This document shows positions 24,900 to 34,024 of a stretch of 64,000 nucleotides of DNA, piece by piece. Both the position numbers and the translations under genes were made by a program. Numbering within the stretch: position 1 is the stretch's first letter; the number at the start of each line of letters is the position of its first letter. Source of the stretch: an uncultured Bacteroidales bacterium (lineage in GTDB: Bacteria > Bacteroidota > Bacteroidia > Bacteroidales > P3); assembly GCA_910586395.1 (NCBI GenBank), contig CAJUFX010000002.1, positions 91,598 to 155,597 of the forward strand, given 5' to 3'. The notes under the pieces are model-generated. The model saw nothing but the letters and a program-made list of their open reading frames with translations. It was not told the origin of the DNA and did no database searches.

Positions 24900-25271
24900 A
24901 TGGAAAACTATCAAAAGGTTACATACTGGTGTGAGATGTCAGACTATGACCTGGAAACAGCCTATGCCATGTTTCAAACAGGTCGTTATCTCTATGTCGG
25001 GTTCATGTGTCACCAAACGATTGAAAAAATCTTGAAAGCTTTGTGGTCCTACCGGTTGACGGATATTCCACCCAAAACACACAGTTTATCCAGATTAGCC
25101 GAACAAATCGGATTAGACATTGAGTTTTCCGAGAAACAATTGGATTTAATCGACCAATTGGAGCCTTTAAATATTGAAGCGCGTTACCCTTCTTATAAAG
25201 AACGGCTTATGCAAAGCCTTACCGACCATTATTGCCAATGGTTATTGCAACAGACCTCAGAGTTACAATAA
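24900..25271 (+). CDS. HEPN domain protein (HEPN/MNT pair)
   Basis: A 123-residue helical protein starting MENYQKVTYWCEMSDYDLE. The core YVGFMCHQTIEKILKALW and THSLSRLAEQIGL match the HEPN family, which includes the toxin partners of minimal nucleotidyltransferases. A TATATTTG box at 24875-24882 predicts a leader of about 10 bases. The stop codon overlaps the next start (TAATG), as is common in these pairs. The Rx4-6H RNase motif of active HEPN toxins is not evident; the nearest candidate is Arg and His nine residues apart (RYLYVGFMCH). It may therefore be a non-nuclease HEPN. Possible toxin role is inference. Confidence 0.87.
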   Translation: MENYQKVTYWCEMSDYDLETAYAMFQTGRYLYVGFMCHQTIEKILKALWSYRLTDIPPKTHSLSRLAEQIGLDIEFSEKQLDLIDQLEPLNIEARYPSYKERLMQSLTDHYCQWLLQQTSELQ

Positions 25272-25567
25272 TGGATCAAAAACAAGCTATCTCTTTAGCC
25301 AAACGATATAAAGCTTTAATCGCCGAAAAACTGCCGGTAAAAGCCTTGTATGTCTATGGATCTTACAGCAAAGGAACCTTTCATGAAGATAGCGATTTGG
25401 ATATTGCCGTCATCGTGGATCGTTTAGCGGACAATTACTTCTCCGACACACCTTTACTTTGGAAAATAAAACGGCAGGTAAGCAACCTGATTGAACCCAT
25501 TCTACTGACAGAAGATCCGGAAAATCCTTTGTATCGCGATATTCAACGAACCGGTATTTTGATATAA
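25271..25567 (+). CDS. Minimal nucleotidyltransferase (MNT) domain protein
   Basis: A 98-residue protein with the nucleotidyltransferase signature YGSYSKGTFHEDSDLDIAVI near residues 28-47: GS followed by the metal-binding DSDLD. In known HEPN/MNT systems this partner silences the HEPN protein, in some cases by AMPylating it. It overlaps the HEPN gene by one base. The start at 25271 is chosen over 25232 because of that overlap and because the extension has no family character. No other gene follows in the unit. Confidence 0.9.
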   Translation: MDQKQAISLAKRYKALIAEKLPVKALYVYGSYSKGTFHEDSDLDIAVIVDRLADNYFSDTPLLWKIKRQVSNLIEPILLTEDPENPLYRDIQRTGILI

Positions 25568-25641
25568 CTGTATCCTTTAAAGATTAAAAGGTCTGGGATT
25601 GCCGCGGACAGGATTTTTGCCGAAACAATCAGAATTAACTT

Positions 25642-26247
25642 ATGGAACAACTATTGGAATATTTCGGCGTGCTGACCGGCCTGCTTTACCTGTTTTTGGA
25701 AATCAAGCAGCACCGTGCCATGTGGGTGGTCGGATTCCTGACCTCGCTGGTTTACGTCTTCGTCTTTTTCTTTTCCAAGATATACGCCGATATGGGGCTG
25801 AATATCTATTATGTAGCCATCAGCGTCTATGGCTTCCTGCAATGGAGCAAAAACAGAGCATGCGAAAAGTCTGAAATGCCGTCCGTTCCACAGGACAGCA
25901 TCATCTACCGCAGGCTGACGCCCCGGCTGTTCATCGGCGTATCGGCGGCCATCACCGTTTTGTTTTTTCTGATTTACATCATTTTGAATGATTTTACGGA
26001 CTCCCCCATACCGATGGGGGATGCCTTCACCACGGCCGTCGGGATTATCGCCACGTGGATGGTGGCCCGTCGCATCATGGAGCATTGGCTCTTCTGGATT
26101 GTCGCCAACGGCGTCTCCGTCTATCTTTATTTCGGACGGGAACTTTATCCCACCATGTTTCTTTATATTTGCTACACCGTATTGGCGGCCATCGGATTAT
26201 ACACTTGGAAAAAGAAAGGAACAAGAAGCGTTGATAACTCCTTATGA
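25642..26247 (+). CDS. pnuC: PnuC-family transporter, probably thiamine (PnuT)
   Basis: A 201-residue inner-membrane protein with about seven helices. The start MEQLLEYFGVLTGLLYLFLE, the segment MWVVGFLTSLVYVFVFF and the ending FLYICYTVLAAIGLYTWKK follow the PnuC fold of vitamin facilitators (nicotinamide riboside, riboflavin, thiamine). It overlaps a thiamine pyrophosphokinase gene by 17 bases. In Bacteroidetes that gene pairing marks the thiamine-specific branch PnuT, where the kinase traps the vitamin inside. Substrate is therefore inferred from context. No TPP riboswitch and no TonB receptor gene is visible next to it. Confidence 0.92.
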   Translation: MEQLLEYFGVLTGLLYLFLEIKQHRAMWVVGFLTSLVYVFVFFFSKIYADMGLNIYYVAISVYGFLQWSKNRACEKSEMPSVPQDSIIYRRLTPRLFIGVSAAITVLFFLIYIILNDFTDSPIPMGDAFTTAVGIIATWMVARRIMEHWLFWIVANGVSVYLYFGRELYPTMFLYICYTVLAAIGLYTWKKKGTRSVDNSL

Positions 26248-26893
26248 TTGCGTCATCGTGGCAAACGGCAGTTTTCCACAGACCCCCGTTCCGTTGCAAC
26301 TGCTGCACAAAGCCTCGACCGTCATCGCCTGCGACGGCGCCATGGAGGCCTTGGACAAGATCGGCATTACCCCGACGGCCATCGTAGGCGACCTCGACAG
26401 TCTTTCGTCCCGTTTCCGCGAACGCTATGCCGACCGCATTCATTTTGTGGAAGATCAAGAGATAAACGACCTTACCAAATCCATATTGTTCGCCCACCGG
26501 TCCGGCCAGCGGGAGGTTCTGATTTTAGGTGCGACCGGATTACGCGAAGACCATACGCTGGGGAATATCTCCCTGTTGATGGAACACGCGCCCCTCTTCC
26601 AGCGCATCGAAATCCTTTCGGACTACGGCCGCTTCACGCCGCTTTTGCAAACGGCCACACTCCGAAGCGAACCGGGCCTACAGGTATCCCTTTTCTCCCT
26701 CTCCCCTTCCGGCACCATCTCCACCTCCGGCCTGCGCTGGCCCATCCGCGACCGACAACTGACGGCCTGGTGGCAAGGCACGTTGAACGAAGCGACCGGC
26801 GATTGTTTCACCGTTACACTGTCGCCGGAAGCCCGCGTGCTGGTGTACCGCACCTTGGGCGTTCCGGCTAAGCATATCCCGGTTGAAAAGTAA
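26231..26893 (+). CDS. Thiamine pyrophosphokinase
   Basis: Converts thiamine plus ATP to thiamine diphosphate. About 220 residues. CVIVANGSFPQTP, VIACDGAMEALDKIG, AIVGDLDSLSSRFRERY, DQEINDLTKSI and ILGATGLREDHTLGN match the TPK catalytic domain in order. The GDLDS and ND motifs bind ATP and thiamine. There is no ATG in a suitable place; TTG at 26231, inside the end of the transporter gene, is the most likely start (ITPYDCVIV). A GTG at 26258 would cut into the first strand. The overlap suggests coupled translation with the transporter. Confidence 0.9.
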   Translation: MITPYDCVIVANGSFPQTPVPLQLLHKASTVIACDGAMEALDKIGITPTAIVGDLDSLSSRFRERYADRIHFVEDQEINDLTKSILFAHRSGQREVLILGATGLREDHTLGNISLLMEHAPLFQRIEILSDYGRFTPLLQTATLRSEPGLQVSLFSLSPSGTISTSGLRWPIRDRQLTAWWQGTLNEATGDCFTVTLSPEARVLVYRTLGVPAKHIPVEK

Positions 26894-26912
26894 AAACGTC
26901 GGAACGTTTATA

Positions 26913-27824
26913 ATGCCAAGAACACGAGCAATTTGGCGACAGGTCGGCCATTTCTTGGACGCGGCGGCTTTCGTTTGGATAGCGGCCCTGTGCAGTTTGG
27001 CGACGCTGTGGGGGACCCCGGCGCAGGCACAGACGGTGACGCGGCCGCAGGCACAGGCAACGACGCAGGTACAAGCTCCGGCGGGGATACAGCCGCAGGC
27101 GGAGAGGCAGGGGCCGCCGGCCTTGGAAATCCCCGCGCCCCTCGCCGGCCAACAGGAGCGGCTCATCTATCATACCGGCTATACGGTCAGCTACAACGCC
27201 GCTTGGCGGCTGCCGAACTGGGTGGCTTACGAACTGACGCCCGAAGAGACATCGGGGCCGGCCAAACGCGCCGACCGCTTCATACCCGATCCGACGGTGC
27301 CTTTCCACGAGACGGCCGGGACCGACGACTACAGGCATTCGGGCTTCGACCGCGGCCACATGGCGCCGGCCGGCGATATGAAATGGAGCGAGCAGGCGAT
27401 GCGGGAGTCGTTCTATCTCTCGAATATCTGTCCGCAGCATCCGGCCCTGAACCGCGGCATCTGGAAGCGGCTGGAGGAAACGGTCAGGCGGCTGGCCGCG
27501 ACGCGGGGCAGCGTCTATGTGGTCTGCGGACCGCTCGCGGCCGATACGGCGAGACGTCTCGGCGGAATCGGAGACCGGAGTGGCGGCCAAGGCGTGGCCG
27601 TACCGCACGGCTTTTTCAAGGCCCTGTTGCAATACGCGGACGGCCGGTGGGCGGCCGTGGCGTTCACATTCGACAATGCCGGCTCAGAGAAACCCTTGTC
27701 GGATCACACGTTAACGATAGACAGTCTCGAAATCCTGACCGGTTTCGATTTCTTTCCCACCCTGCCCGACAGCGTGGAAACCGCCGTGGAACGCGAAACC
27801 GACCCGACTTGGTGGGGATTGTAG
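26913..27824 (+). CDS. Secreted DNA/RNA non-specific endonuclease (NUC1)
   Basis: A 303-residue beta-beta-alpha-metal nuclease. The catalytic motif DRGHMAPAGDM lies near residue 148, followed by FYLSNICPQHPALNRGIW, whose Asn coordinates Mg. The N-terminus carries a signal peptide ending WGTPAQAQ, and then a Gln/Pro/Ala-rich linker (roughly residues 42-75) before the catalytic domain. It is therefore exported and probably acts in the periplasm or outside the cell, degrading DNA or RNA for nutrients. It starts 19 bases after the pyrophosphokinase stop and may be co-transcribed. An upstream TTG at 26883 is less likely. Confidence 0.92.
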   Translation: MPRTRAIWRQVGHFLDAAAFVWIAALCSLATLWGTPAQAQTVTRPQAQATTQVQAPAGIQPQAERQGPPALEIPAPLAGQQERLIYHTGYTVSYNAAWRLPNWVAYELTPEETSGPAKRADRFIPDPTVPFHETAGTDDYRHSGFDRGHMAPAGDMKWSEQAMRESFYLSNICPQHPALNRGIWKRLEETVRRLAATRGSVYVVCGPLAADTARRLGGIGDRSGGQGVAVPHGFFKALLQYADGRWAAVAFTFDNAGSEKPLSDHTLTIDSLEILTGFDFFPTLPDSVETAVERETDPTWWGL

Positions 27825-27840
27825 ATTTATTGTAATTTTG
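27809..27840 (+). promoter_or_regulatory. Promoter of the membrane AAA+ gene
   Basis: TTG (27809-27811), 21 bases, TAATTTTG (27833-27840), giving a leader of about 45 bases. The -33 box lies inside the end of the nuclease gene. Confidence 0.65.
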
Positions 27841-27893
27841 CGGTCAAATGTCATAAAACATACTAATTATCCATTATATCCCGTCTATTCATC

Positions 27894-29732
27894 ATGGCCC
27901 AACATTACTCAAAAAGGACGATTCTAGCGGCAAACGGTTGCCTCAGTATGATTTTTATTGTTTTATTGGTTATATCCTTAACTTTGACGATTACCAGTGT
28001 CATCACGTTATTTTACCCGGAAACACAAAAAAATACCGACACAGCCAAGACACTTGACATGTCTGACACGGCTAATTCGTCCGTGCTTACCCAAACAGTG
28101 CCGTTAAATGAAGCATTGGACGAAAAATCTCATGAAACCATAACGACAGAAAAAACTGAAGACGGCAACATCGTGGCCGGCATAATCGCAACCATCATTA
28201 TGGCGGGTTTGAGTTGGGTGTGGTTCAAGGGTTTGCAGTTTGTCCGGAAAAATAAAAAAAAGGATCTGGAAAAATTCCGAATGCTACGCGATACCGTCGG
28301 TCCGGACACCATTACCCGTAAGCACATGTTCCACGCCCGGGAATATTTTAATTCGGCCAACGAAATCACCGGCCTCATAATCGGACTTGGGGAAGCGTTG
28401 AGCAACCTGCCGGAATTCATGGAAATATTCGACCAATCAGGAGCCTGCAACCGACTCCCCGCCACCATGAGCGGCCGCGACGCGGTGCTCTATAAAATAC
28501 AAACGGATTTGATACGCTGTTACTTCAAACTCGGGTACCATCCGGATTTCAAGAAAAAAGAGGGTCTGCCTCTCGCCCTGTTGGCCTTGAAATCTAAAAA
28601 AGACGCCCCTAAAATCAATGCCCGGAATTATAAGAAAGTCGTTGAATCCAACCGAAAAGACCTTGAGACAAGTTTAGCACTGGCCATCGATGATGCCCGG
28701 ACGTTCCCGGACTTTTCCATTCTATCGCTACTCAGCCGATTCAACCGCGAACTGCAAGGGAAATATCGTGTCTTTCTATATCGATTCACCTCCATCGTGG
28801 CCAAGGCCGACCGGGCCATCTCGCCCGATGAAACGAATTTTCTTCAATATCTGGCAGATTTCAACCTTACGGGCAACGAGACGTATCAGAGTCCGACAGC
28901 CTGCAAAACGAAAATCTCCGAAGAGAAGGCCATCGTACAGCTTGAACGGCTCATCGGGCTCAACCACGTGAAGTCGGAAATCGCCACCTTGGCCAATTAT
29001 ATCCAAGTCCAGAAACTTCGCGCCGAAAAAGGCCTGAAAGTGTCGCCGGTCTCCTACCACTGCGTTTTCACGGGCAATCCCGGCACGGGAAAAACAACGG
29101 TGGCGCGCATCGTGGCCGGCATTTACAGAGACCTGGGGGTCTTGAAGAAAGGCCATCTCGTGGAAACCGACCGTTCCGGACTGATTGCGGAATATGTGGG
29201 CCATACGGCCATCAAGACGAACAAACTCATTGATTCGGCTTTAGACGGCGTGCTGTTCATAGACGAAGCCTATTCGCTAGTGGACGGCGGCAGCTGCGAC
29301 TACGGCAAGGAAGCCATCGCCACGTTGCTCAAACGTATGGAAGACAACCGCGATCGCCTGGTGGTGATTATCGCTGGCTATACCGAAGATATGAAACGGT
29401 TCATTCATTCCAATCCGGGTCTGGAGTCGCGTTTCAACCGCTATATTGAGTTTCCGGACTACTCGGTGGAGGAACTGACGCAAATTTTCGAATCGCAAGC
29501 CCAACGATACGAATATCTATTGGATGAAGGAGCGCGCACAGCCTTGCAAGAGGTTTTATGTACGGCTGTCGCCAACAAAGACACTCACTTCGGCAACGGC
29601 CGCTTCGTCCGTAATTTATTCGAAAAGGTGGTGGCATGCCAAGCTAATCGCGTAGCGGCTGAACCGGCCGTCTCCGCGGAGACACTGGCCACCATCCGCG
29701 CCGGGGATATCCAATCCGCCGTAAAAGCCTAA
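27894..29732 (+). CDS. Membrane-anchored CbbX/SpoVK-type AAA+ ATPase
   Basis: A 612-residue protein with two membrane segments (about 15-40 and 93-112) separated by an Asp/Thr/Ser-rich loop, then a mostly helical cytoplasmic region. Around 298-325 sits a TerB-like helix pair (VAKADRAISPDETNFLQYL). From about 350 a CbbX/SpoVK AAA+ module follows, with Walker A FTGNPGTGKTT at 392-402, Walker B GVLFIDEAYSL near 452, and a sensor region IIAGYTEDMKRFI. Relatives include Rubisco activase CbbX and the type VII secretion ATPase EccA, but no partner of either sort is visible. Function is unknown; remodelling of a membrane or periplasm-linked target is inference. Confidence 0.88.
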   Translation: MAQHYSKRTILAANGCLSMIFIVLLVISLTLTITSVITLFYPETQKNTDTAKTLDMSDTANSSVLTQTVPLNEALDEKSHETITTEKTEDGNIVAGIIATIIMAGLSWVWFKGLQFVRKNKKKDLEKFRMLRDTVGPDTITRKHMFHAREYFNSANEITGLIIGLGEALSNLPEFMEIFDQSGACNRLPATMSGRDAVLYKIQTDLIRCYFKLGYHPDFKKKEGLPLALLALKSKKDAPKINARNYKKVVESNRKDLETSLALAIDDARTFPDFSILSLLSRFNRELQGKYRVFLYRFTSIVAKADRAISPDETNFLQYLADFNLTGNETYQSPTACKTKISEEKAIVQLERLIGLNHVKSEIATLANYIQVQKLRAEKGLKVSPVSYHCVFTGNPGTGKTTVARIVAGIYRDLGVLKKGHLVETDRSGLIAEYVGHTAIKTNKLIDSALDGVLFIDEAYSLVDGGSCDYGKEAIATLLKRMEDNRDRLVVIIAGYTEDMKRFIHSNPGLESRFNRYIEFPDYSVEELTQIFESQAQRYEYLLDEGARTALQEVLCTAVANKDTHFGNGRFVRNLFEKVVACQANRVAAEPAVSAETLATIRAGDIQSAVKA

Positions 29733-29785
29733 GAGCCATTCCGCGCAATTCAAAAAACGCTTCTTTCGGCGTCCTTTCGACATCC

Positions 29786-31447
29786 TTACAGCGCCAGCAG
29801 CACGAGTACCTGGGCGGCGAGGATGCGCAGGAACATCGTCAGCGGATAGACCGTGGCGTAGGAGACGGCGGCGCGGTCGTTGGGAGCGGCGTTATTGACG
29901 AACGCCAGCGCGGGCGGGTCGGTCGTGGCGCCGGCCATGAGCCCGGCCATTTTATAGTAGTCCCATTTGAAGAATTTGCGGCCGATGAAGCCCACGACGA
30001 GCAACGGCAACACCGTGATGAGCACGCCATAGAAAATCCAGCGGTAGCCGCCGGCGGCCAGCGTCTCCACGAAGTGTTCGCCGGCATCCAGCCCCACGGC
30101 CGCCAGAAACAAGGCGATGCCGATTTCGCGCAGCATCATGTTGGCGCTCGTGGTCGTGAACGTGACCATGTGGTAGTAAGGGCCGAACCGGCCAATCAAG
30201 ATGGCCACGACGAGCGGGCCGCCGGCCAGACCCAATTTGACGGGCATGGGGACGCCGGGAAACATGACGGGTACCGAACCCAACAACACGCCCAACAGCA
30301 CGCCCAGGAAAATCGGAAACAAGTTGGGTACGTCCAGCCGTTTCATGGAGTTGCCGAGTATCGTCGCTATCTTTTCCACGCTCTCCTTTTTCCCTACGAC
30401 CGTGACGCGGTCGCCGAGCTGGAGGCGCAGGTCCATCGTGGCCAAAAGATCCCAGCCCGCGCGGTTGACACGCGTAATCGTGACGTCATGCAACGACCGC
30501 AGGTGCAGATCGACGAGACGGACGCCGTTGACCTGTTCCTTGGTCACGACGATGCGGCGCGAAACCAATTCGGACGTTTCCTTTTCCCAAATGGCGGCGT
30601 CGATATGCACAACCTGGCCGATATAGGCCGTCAGGGCTTCCACGGCTTCGGGACGCGCCACAATCCGCAATACGTCGCCTTCGTGCAATTTGAGTTCGCC
30701 CAGCCCGGCCTCGATGGTGCCGTCGGGGTGCATGACGCGCGAGATGACGAACGGCCGGTTCACGATCCGCGCCATTTCGGCGATGGTCTGCCCGAAGATG
30801 CCTTGGTTGGCCACGCGCAGGTTGATGCGTTGCGTCTCGGATTCGCTCTTGCCGGGCACGAAATTCTCCGCTTCGGCGTTGCGGCGGTCGCCGACATATT
30901 TGAACAGCATAATGCTCAGAATGATGCCGACAACCCCCAACGGATAGGCCGCGGCATAACCCGAGGCGATGGTCTGACCGGACAGGCCGGTGGCGTCGCT
31001 GTAAGTCTGCTGGGCCGCGCCCAAGCCCGGCGTATTGGTCACCGCGCCCGACATGATGCCGACCATGGTCACGAGGTCGGTGCCGCTGACCACATGGATG
31101 ATATAGGTAGTCAGACAGCCCAGCAACACGATGGCCCCCGCCATGAGGTTCATCGAAAGCCCGCCCTTACGGAGCGAGGAAAAGAAGCTGGGCCCCACCT
31201 GCAGCCCGATGGCATAGACGAACAGAATCAGGCCGAATTCCTTGACGAAATGCCCGACGGCCGGCGTGAGCCGAATGCCGAAATGCGAAAAGAAAATGCC
31301 GGCGAACAATATCCACGTGATGCCCAGCGATATGCCGGCGATTTTGAATTTTCCGAGTGACAGTCCTACGGCGATTGTCAAGGCAAGCGCGAAAACGGCA
31401 TGCGCCACGCTGCTTCCGAATAAAATTTCGTTAAACCAGTGTCCCAT
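29786..31447 (-). CDS. YidE/AspT-type transporter with two TrkA-C domains
   Basis: A 553-residue inner-membrane protein, exactly the length of E. coli YidE. Two blocks of five to six helices carry the AspT/YidE duplication motif (GLILFVYAIGLQVGPSFFSSL and GIALFLAAVGLDAGEHFVETL). They flank two TrkA-C ligand-sensing domains at roughly 200-370 (RIVARPEAVEALTAYIGQV, LQLGDRVTVVGKKESVEKI). AspT exchanges aspartate for alanine; the substrate of YidE-like proteins is not known to me. It is convergent with the AAA+ gene, with no obvious terminator in the 53-base gap. Confidence 0.92.
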   Translation of the reverse strand: MGHWFNEILFGSSVAHAVFALALTIAVGLSLGKFKIAGISLGITWILFAGIFFSHFGIRLTPAVGHFVKEFGLILFVYAIGLQVGPSFFSSLRKGGLSMNLMAGAIVLLGCLTTYIIHVVSGTDLVTMVGIMSGAVTNTPGLGAAQQTYSDATGLSGQTIASGYAAAYPLGVVGIILSIMLFKYVGDRRNAEAENFVPGKSESETQRINLRVANQGIFGQTIAEMARIVNRPFVISRVMHPDGTIEAGLGELKLHEGDVLRIVARPEAVEALTAYIGQVVHIDAAIWEKETSELVSRRIVVTKEQVNGVRLVDLHLRSLHDVTITRVNRAGWDLLATMDLRLQLGDRVTVVGKKESVEKIATILGNSMKRLDVPNLFPIFLGVLLGVLLGSVPVMFPGVPMPVKLGLAGGPLVVAILIGRFGPYYHMVTFTTTSANMMLREIGIALFLAAVGLDAGEHFVETLAAGGYRWIFYGVLITVLPLLVVGFIGRKFFKWDYYKMAGLMAGATTDPPALAFVNNAAPNDRAAVSYATVYPLTMFLRILAAQVLVLLAL

Positions 31448-31601
31448 AATACGTTATCGTGTTCGCGTCTCCTAAACGGCAGGCCGAAGAGTCGCCAAAA
31501 GAGCCGCGAAGATAAAACAAAACGAGCGCAATAGCAAGACGCGACGCGACATCCGGATACCCGATACGCCGGCCGTAAACCGTAACGTCCGCCGTAAAAA
31601 C

Positions 31602-31637
31602 AAGGCTCCCCGCCGGAAAAATCCGACGGGAAGCCTT
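31602..31637 (-). terminator. Intrinsic terminator of the T9SS-exported protein gene
   Basis: A 15- to 16-base stem (AAGGCTTCCCGTCGGA / TCCGGCGGGGAGCCTT on the minus strand) with a short T-rich loop, followed by GTTTTTAC on the minus strand, 30 bases after the stop. Confidence 0.85.
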
Positions 31638-31666
31638 ACTGGATTGTCTAAAAAGACGATTAAACG

Positions 31667-34024
31667 CTACAAAAGTATCTTAACGACCCTGACGCCTTGC
31701 GCCGTCGTCACACGTACGACCACAGGGCCTCTGAAAGCGACCGGCAGCATCATTTCATAGCCGTCATTGCCGGCGCGTTCCGCCAGTCTGACGCCGTTGA
31801 GCGCATAGACTTCCACCGAACGGATGGCCGAGGCGGCTTGAACCCGCACCTGACCATAAGCGGCCGATACCGTCACGTTTACATCTTCCTTGCCTTTCTC
31901 CACGGCCGTTGTGTCAGAACCACCGCCCGTCGTATCCATAGGCGCGGTAATCAAGACATTGTCCACGGCCAAATGATAAGAAGACGTGGCGGTGTAACGA
32001 AAACGGAAATAAAGTGTCTCAGCCGCCTTTATGGCCGCCAATACTTTCTCGTCGGCCTCGCTCATCGGCATTTCCACTTTCCGGATCCGGAAATCGTTGT
32101 CCACGGTTTCTTCGGGATTATAAGCCTCCAACTCCATGAACACATACCATTCTTCGCCGTCCAAAGACCATTCCACGCCCGCCTTGTCGTCGCCGTTCGT
32201 CGCATAACTGTAATTGAACGAAAGCGTCATATCGGATTTCTCGGTCACTTTTTCCAAATTGAGAGCCGGCAGTTCCAAGGCGGCGTCGATGGGATAAAAA
32301 CCGGCGTCAGCACAATCTACCGCCGCATAACCGCCTTCGAAACCTTCGCCTTTGACACCCAGACGGCTGCCGTCGTCGAAATACCACGCATACTTATCGG
32401 GGGTCATTTCCGACAGATTGACGACCCGCATATCTTTCGGACAGAACGTTGTATTGAACTTCTGTTCATAAGGCAAACCGACGCGCCGCTTTTCACCGAC
32501 CTGCAATTCCGCGGTAGCCCGGACAACCGCTTCTTCGCCATCCGCATAAACGGCAATAACCGCGTATTGATAATAACCGTCCGCCACGGCCACATCACGG
32601 TAAGTGGTCTCTTTCACGCCCTCGGCTATCTTTTCCTCACCCCGATAAACCGTATAGGTACCCATCGGGTGCTCTTCATCGGCCGGCGCCGTCCAAGTAA
32701 GCACGACATCCTTGCCGTCCATCTCCGCCTCAAGATCCGACGCGCCGAAACGCACGCCCAAAGCCAACAGCTGCGTCACCTGCTCGGACAGGCCCCACGG
32801 TATGTCATACTCGGCTTCCACCCCCATTTCATAAATGCCCGGCGTACATCCCGTTACCGTATATTCCATCTCCGTGTATTCCCACGTCAAGGATTCGCCA
32901 TCCATATATACATTATAGCATTTCGGTTGGAATTGGCCTTCCGGTGCCTCCCAAGCCACCGTAATGGCATATTCGCCCAATTCCTCGTCATATTCCGATG
33001 TAAACGTCACATTCCGTGGCATTTCAAAAACAGCCTCTTCGATTTCCACGGCAATGGCGGCCGGCTCCGACTCGCCGTCGGGCGTCACGGCGATGACTTC
33101 ATAGGTATATTCGCCTATTTCTTCTTTGAAACTCTTGTCAACATAGATATGGTCTCTCACACCCGTTTCCAATTCCTCACCATTGAGTTTAATCGTATAA
33201 GACTGGATGACCGGCATCTTGGCTTGCGGATCCAAACGGTCGGCGGCTGCGGCTTCGGCCGGCCGGCTGGCCGTAATCGTCACATCGTCTATCCAGAACG
33301 GGAAATGCAGGCCCTCGTTCAACACTTCGGCCGTCGGCTCCCCATTCTCATCCAGTTCATACCGGATATCGTTATAGGCACGAAACGCGACACGCATGTT
33401 GCCGGCCGGTTCGTCCGTCAAGGCAATAACCACTGAAGACCAGCCCGTTTCACCGGACGCATCGTCACGGGCATCCCAGATCGGTTCGCTCCAGGTCTCG
33501 CCACCGTCTTTGCTCACGACCACGACATAATGGTCGGGACAGGTCTCGTCCATGCCGCATTCCAAAATCATCGGGTCAACAAAATAATGAAATTTCAGAT
33601 AAGCCGCATTCTCCAACACAGGCGATATGAGCCATTCATCCTGACGGGCCGCGTGGTTGTCTTGCTTCTTACCGTCGGGATATAGCATGACACTCCGCTC
33701 CCCGCCATGGATATAATCGATATAGGTTTCTCCCATTTCTGCTTGCATTTCCGGCGTGGGAAAGGAAAACCACGTGAAAACAGCATCGTGACCGTTGGTT
33801 GTTCTGACCGTCCAGCCGTCGGCGGCTAGATTTTCGCTCTCGAACCCGGTTTTATGCAACTCGGCGGCGGCATCGGGATTCTCCCAACTCAATGTTACCT
33901 TATGACCTGCAACATCCGCTTTCAGATTCTCGGGTTTCAACGGCGTCTGAGCCGTTAAGGCGGTTATGGTCAACGCGGCGAACAGGACCGGCCAAACCAT
34001 AAAATACATGACATTTTTTTTCAT
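31667..34024 (-). CDS. Type IX-secreted adhesin-like protein
   Basis: A 785-residue exported protein. Signal peptide 1-26 ends TALTAQ. A fibronectin III strand set follows (PENLKADVAGHKVTLSWENP). Next comes a cleaved-adhesin / choice-of-anchor J domain (FESENLAADGWTV, DEWLISPVLENAAYLKFHY), then two further Fn3 segments (ITVAWEAPEGQF, VVLTWTAPADEEHPMGTYTVY). A second J-like segment is near 560 (PYEQKFNTTF). The last 75 residues (VEVYALNGVRLAE, VVVRVTTAQGVRVVKILL) are a T9SS type A sorting domain. The protein is thus predicted to cross the outer membrane by type IX secretion and be anchored or released. It is divergent from a TPR/AraC regulator 156 bases away, which may control it. Confidence 0.88.
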   Translation of the reverse strand: MKKNVMYFMVWPVLFAALTITALTAQTPLKPENLKADVAGHKVTLSWENPDAAAELHKTGFESENLAADGWTVRTTNGHDAVFTWFSFPTPEMQAEMGETYIDYIHGGERSVMLYPDGKKQDNHAARQDEWLISPVLENAAYLKFHYFVDPMILECGMDETCPDHYVVVVSKDGGETWSEPIWDARDDASGETGWSSVVIALTDEPAGNMRVAFRAYNDIRYELDENGEPTAEVLNEGLHFPFWIDDVTITASRPAEAAAADRLDPQAKMPVIQSYTIKLNGEELETGVRDHIYVDKSFKEEIGEYTYEVIAVTPDGESEPAAIAVEIEEAVFEMPRNVTFTSEYDEELGEYAITVAWEAPEGQFQPKCYNVYMDGESLTWEYTEMEYTVTGCTPGIYEMGVEAEYDIPWGLSEQVTQLLALGVRFGASDLEAEMDGKDVVLTWTAPADEEHPMGTYTVYRGEEKIAEGVKETTYRDVAVADGYYQYAVIAVYADGEEAVVRATAELQVGEKRRVGLPYEQKFNTTFCPKDMRVVNLSEMTPDKYAWYFDDGSRLGVKGEGFEGGYAAVDCADAGFYPIDAALELPALNLEKVTEKSDMTLSFNYSYATNGDDKAGVEWSLDGEEWYVFMELEAYNPEETVDNDFRIRKVEMPMSEADEKVLAAIKAAETLYFRFRYTATSSYHLAVDNVLITAPMDTTGGGSDTTAVEKGKEDVNVTVSAAYGQVRVQAASAIRSVEVYALNGVRLAERAGNDGYEMMLPVAFRGPVVVRVTTAQGVRVVKILL

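Noticed and set aside
24559..25035. 158-codon frame running through tRNA-His into the HEPN gene
   Set aside because: Crosses the tRNA and a terminator, and reads the HEPN gene in another frame.
25568..25641. TPP riboswitch upstream of the thiamine transporter
   Set aside because: The 74-base gap is too short and lacks the CTGAGA core of the TPP aptamer.
30074..31360. 428-codon frame antisense to the YidE-type transporter
   Set aside because: Shadow of a membrane protein gene; composition Asp/His/Gln/Arg-rich without motifs.
31697..33436. 579-codon frame antisense to the T9SS adhesin gene
   Set aside because: No domain recognisable; the opposite strand encodes a coherent signal peptide, Fn3 and sorting-domain protein.
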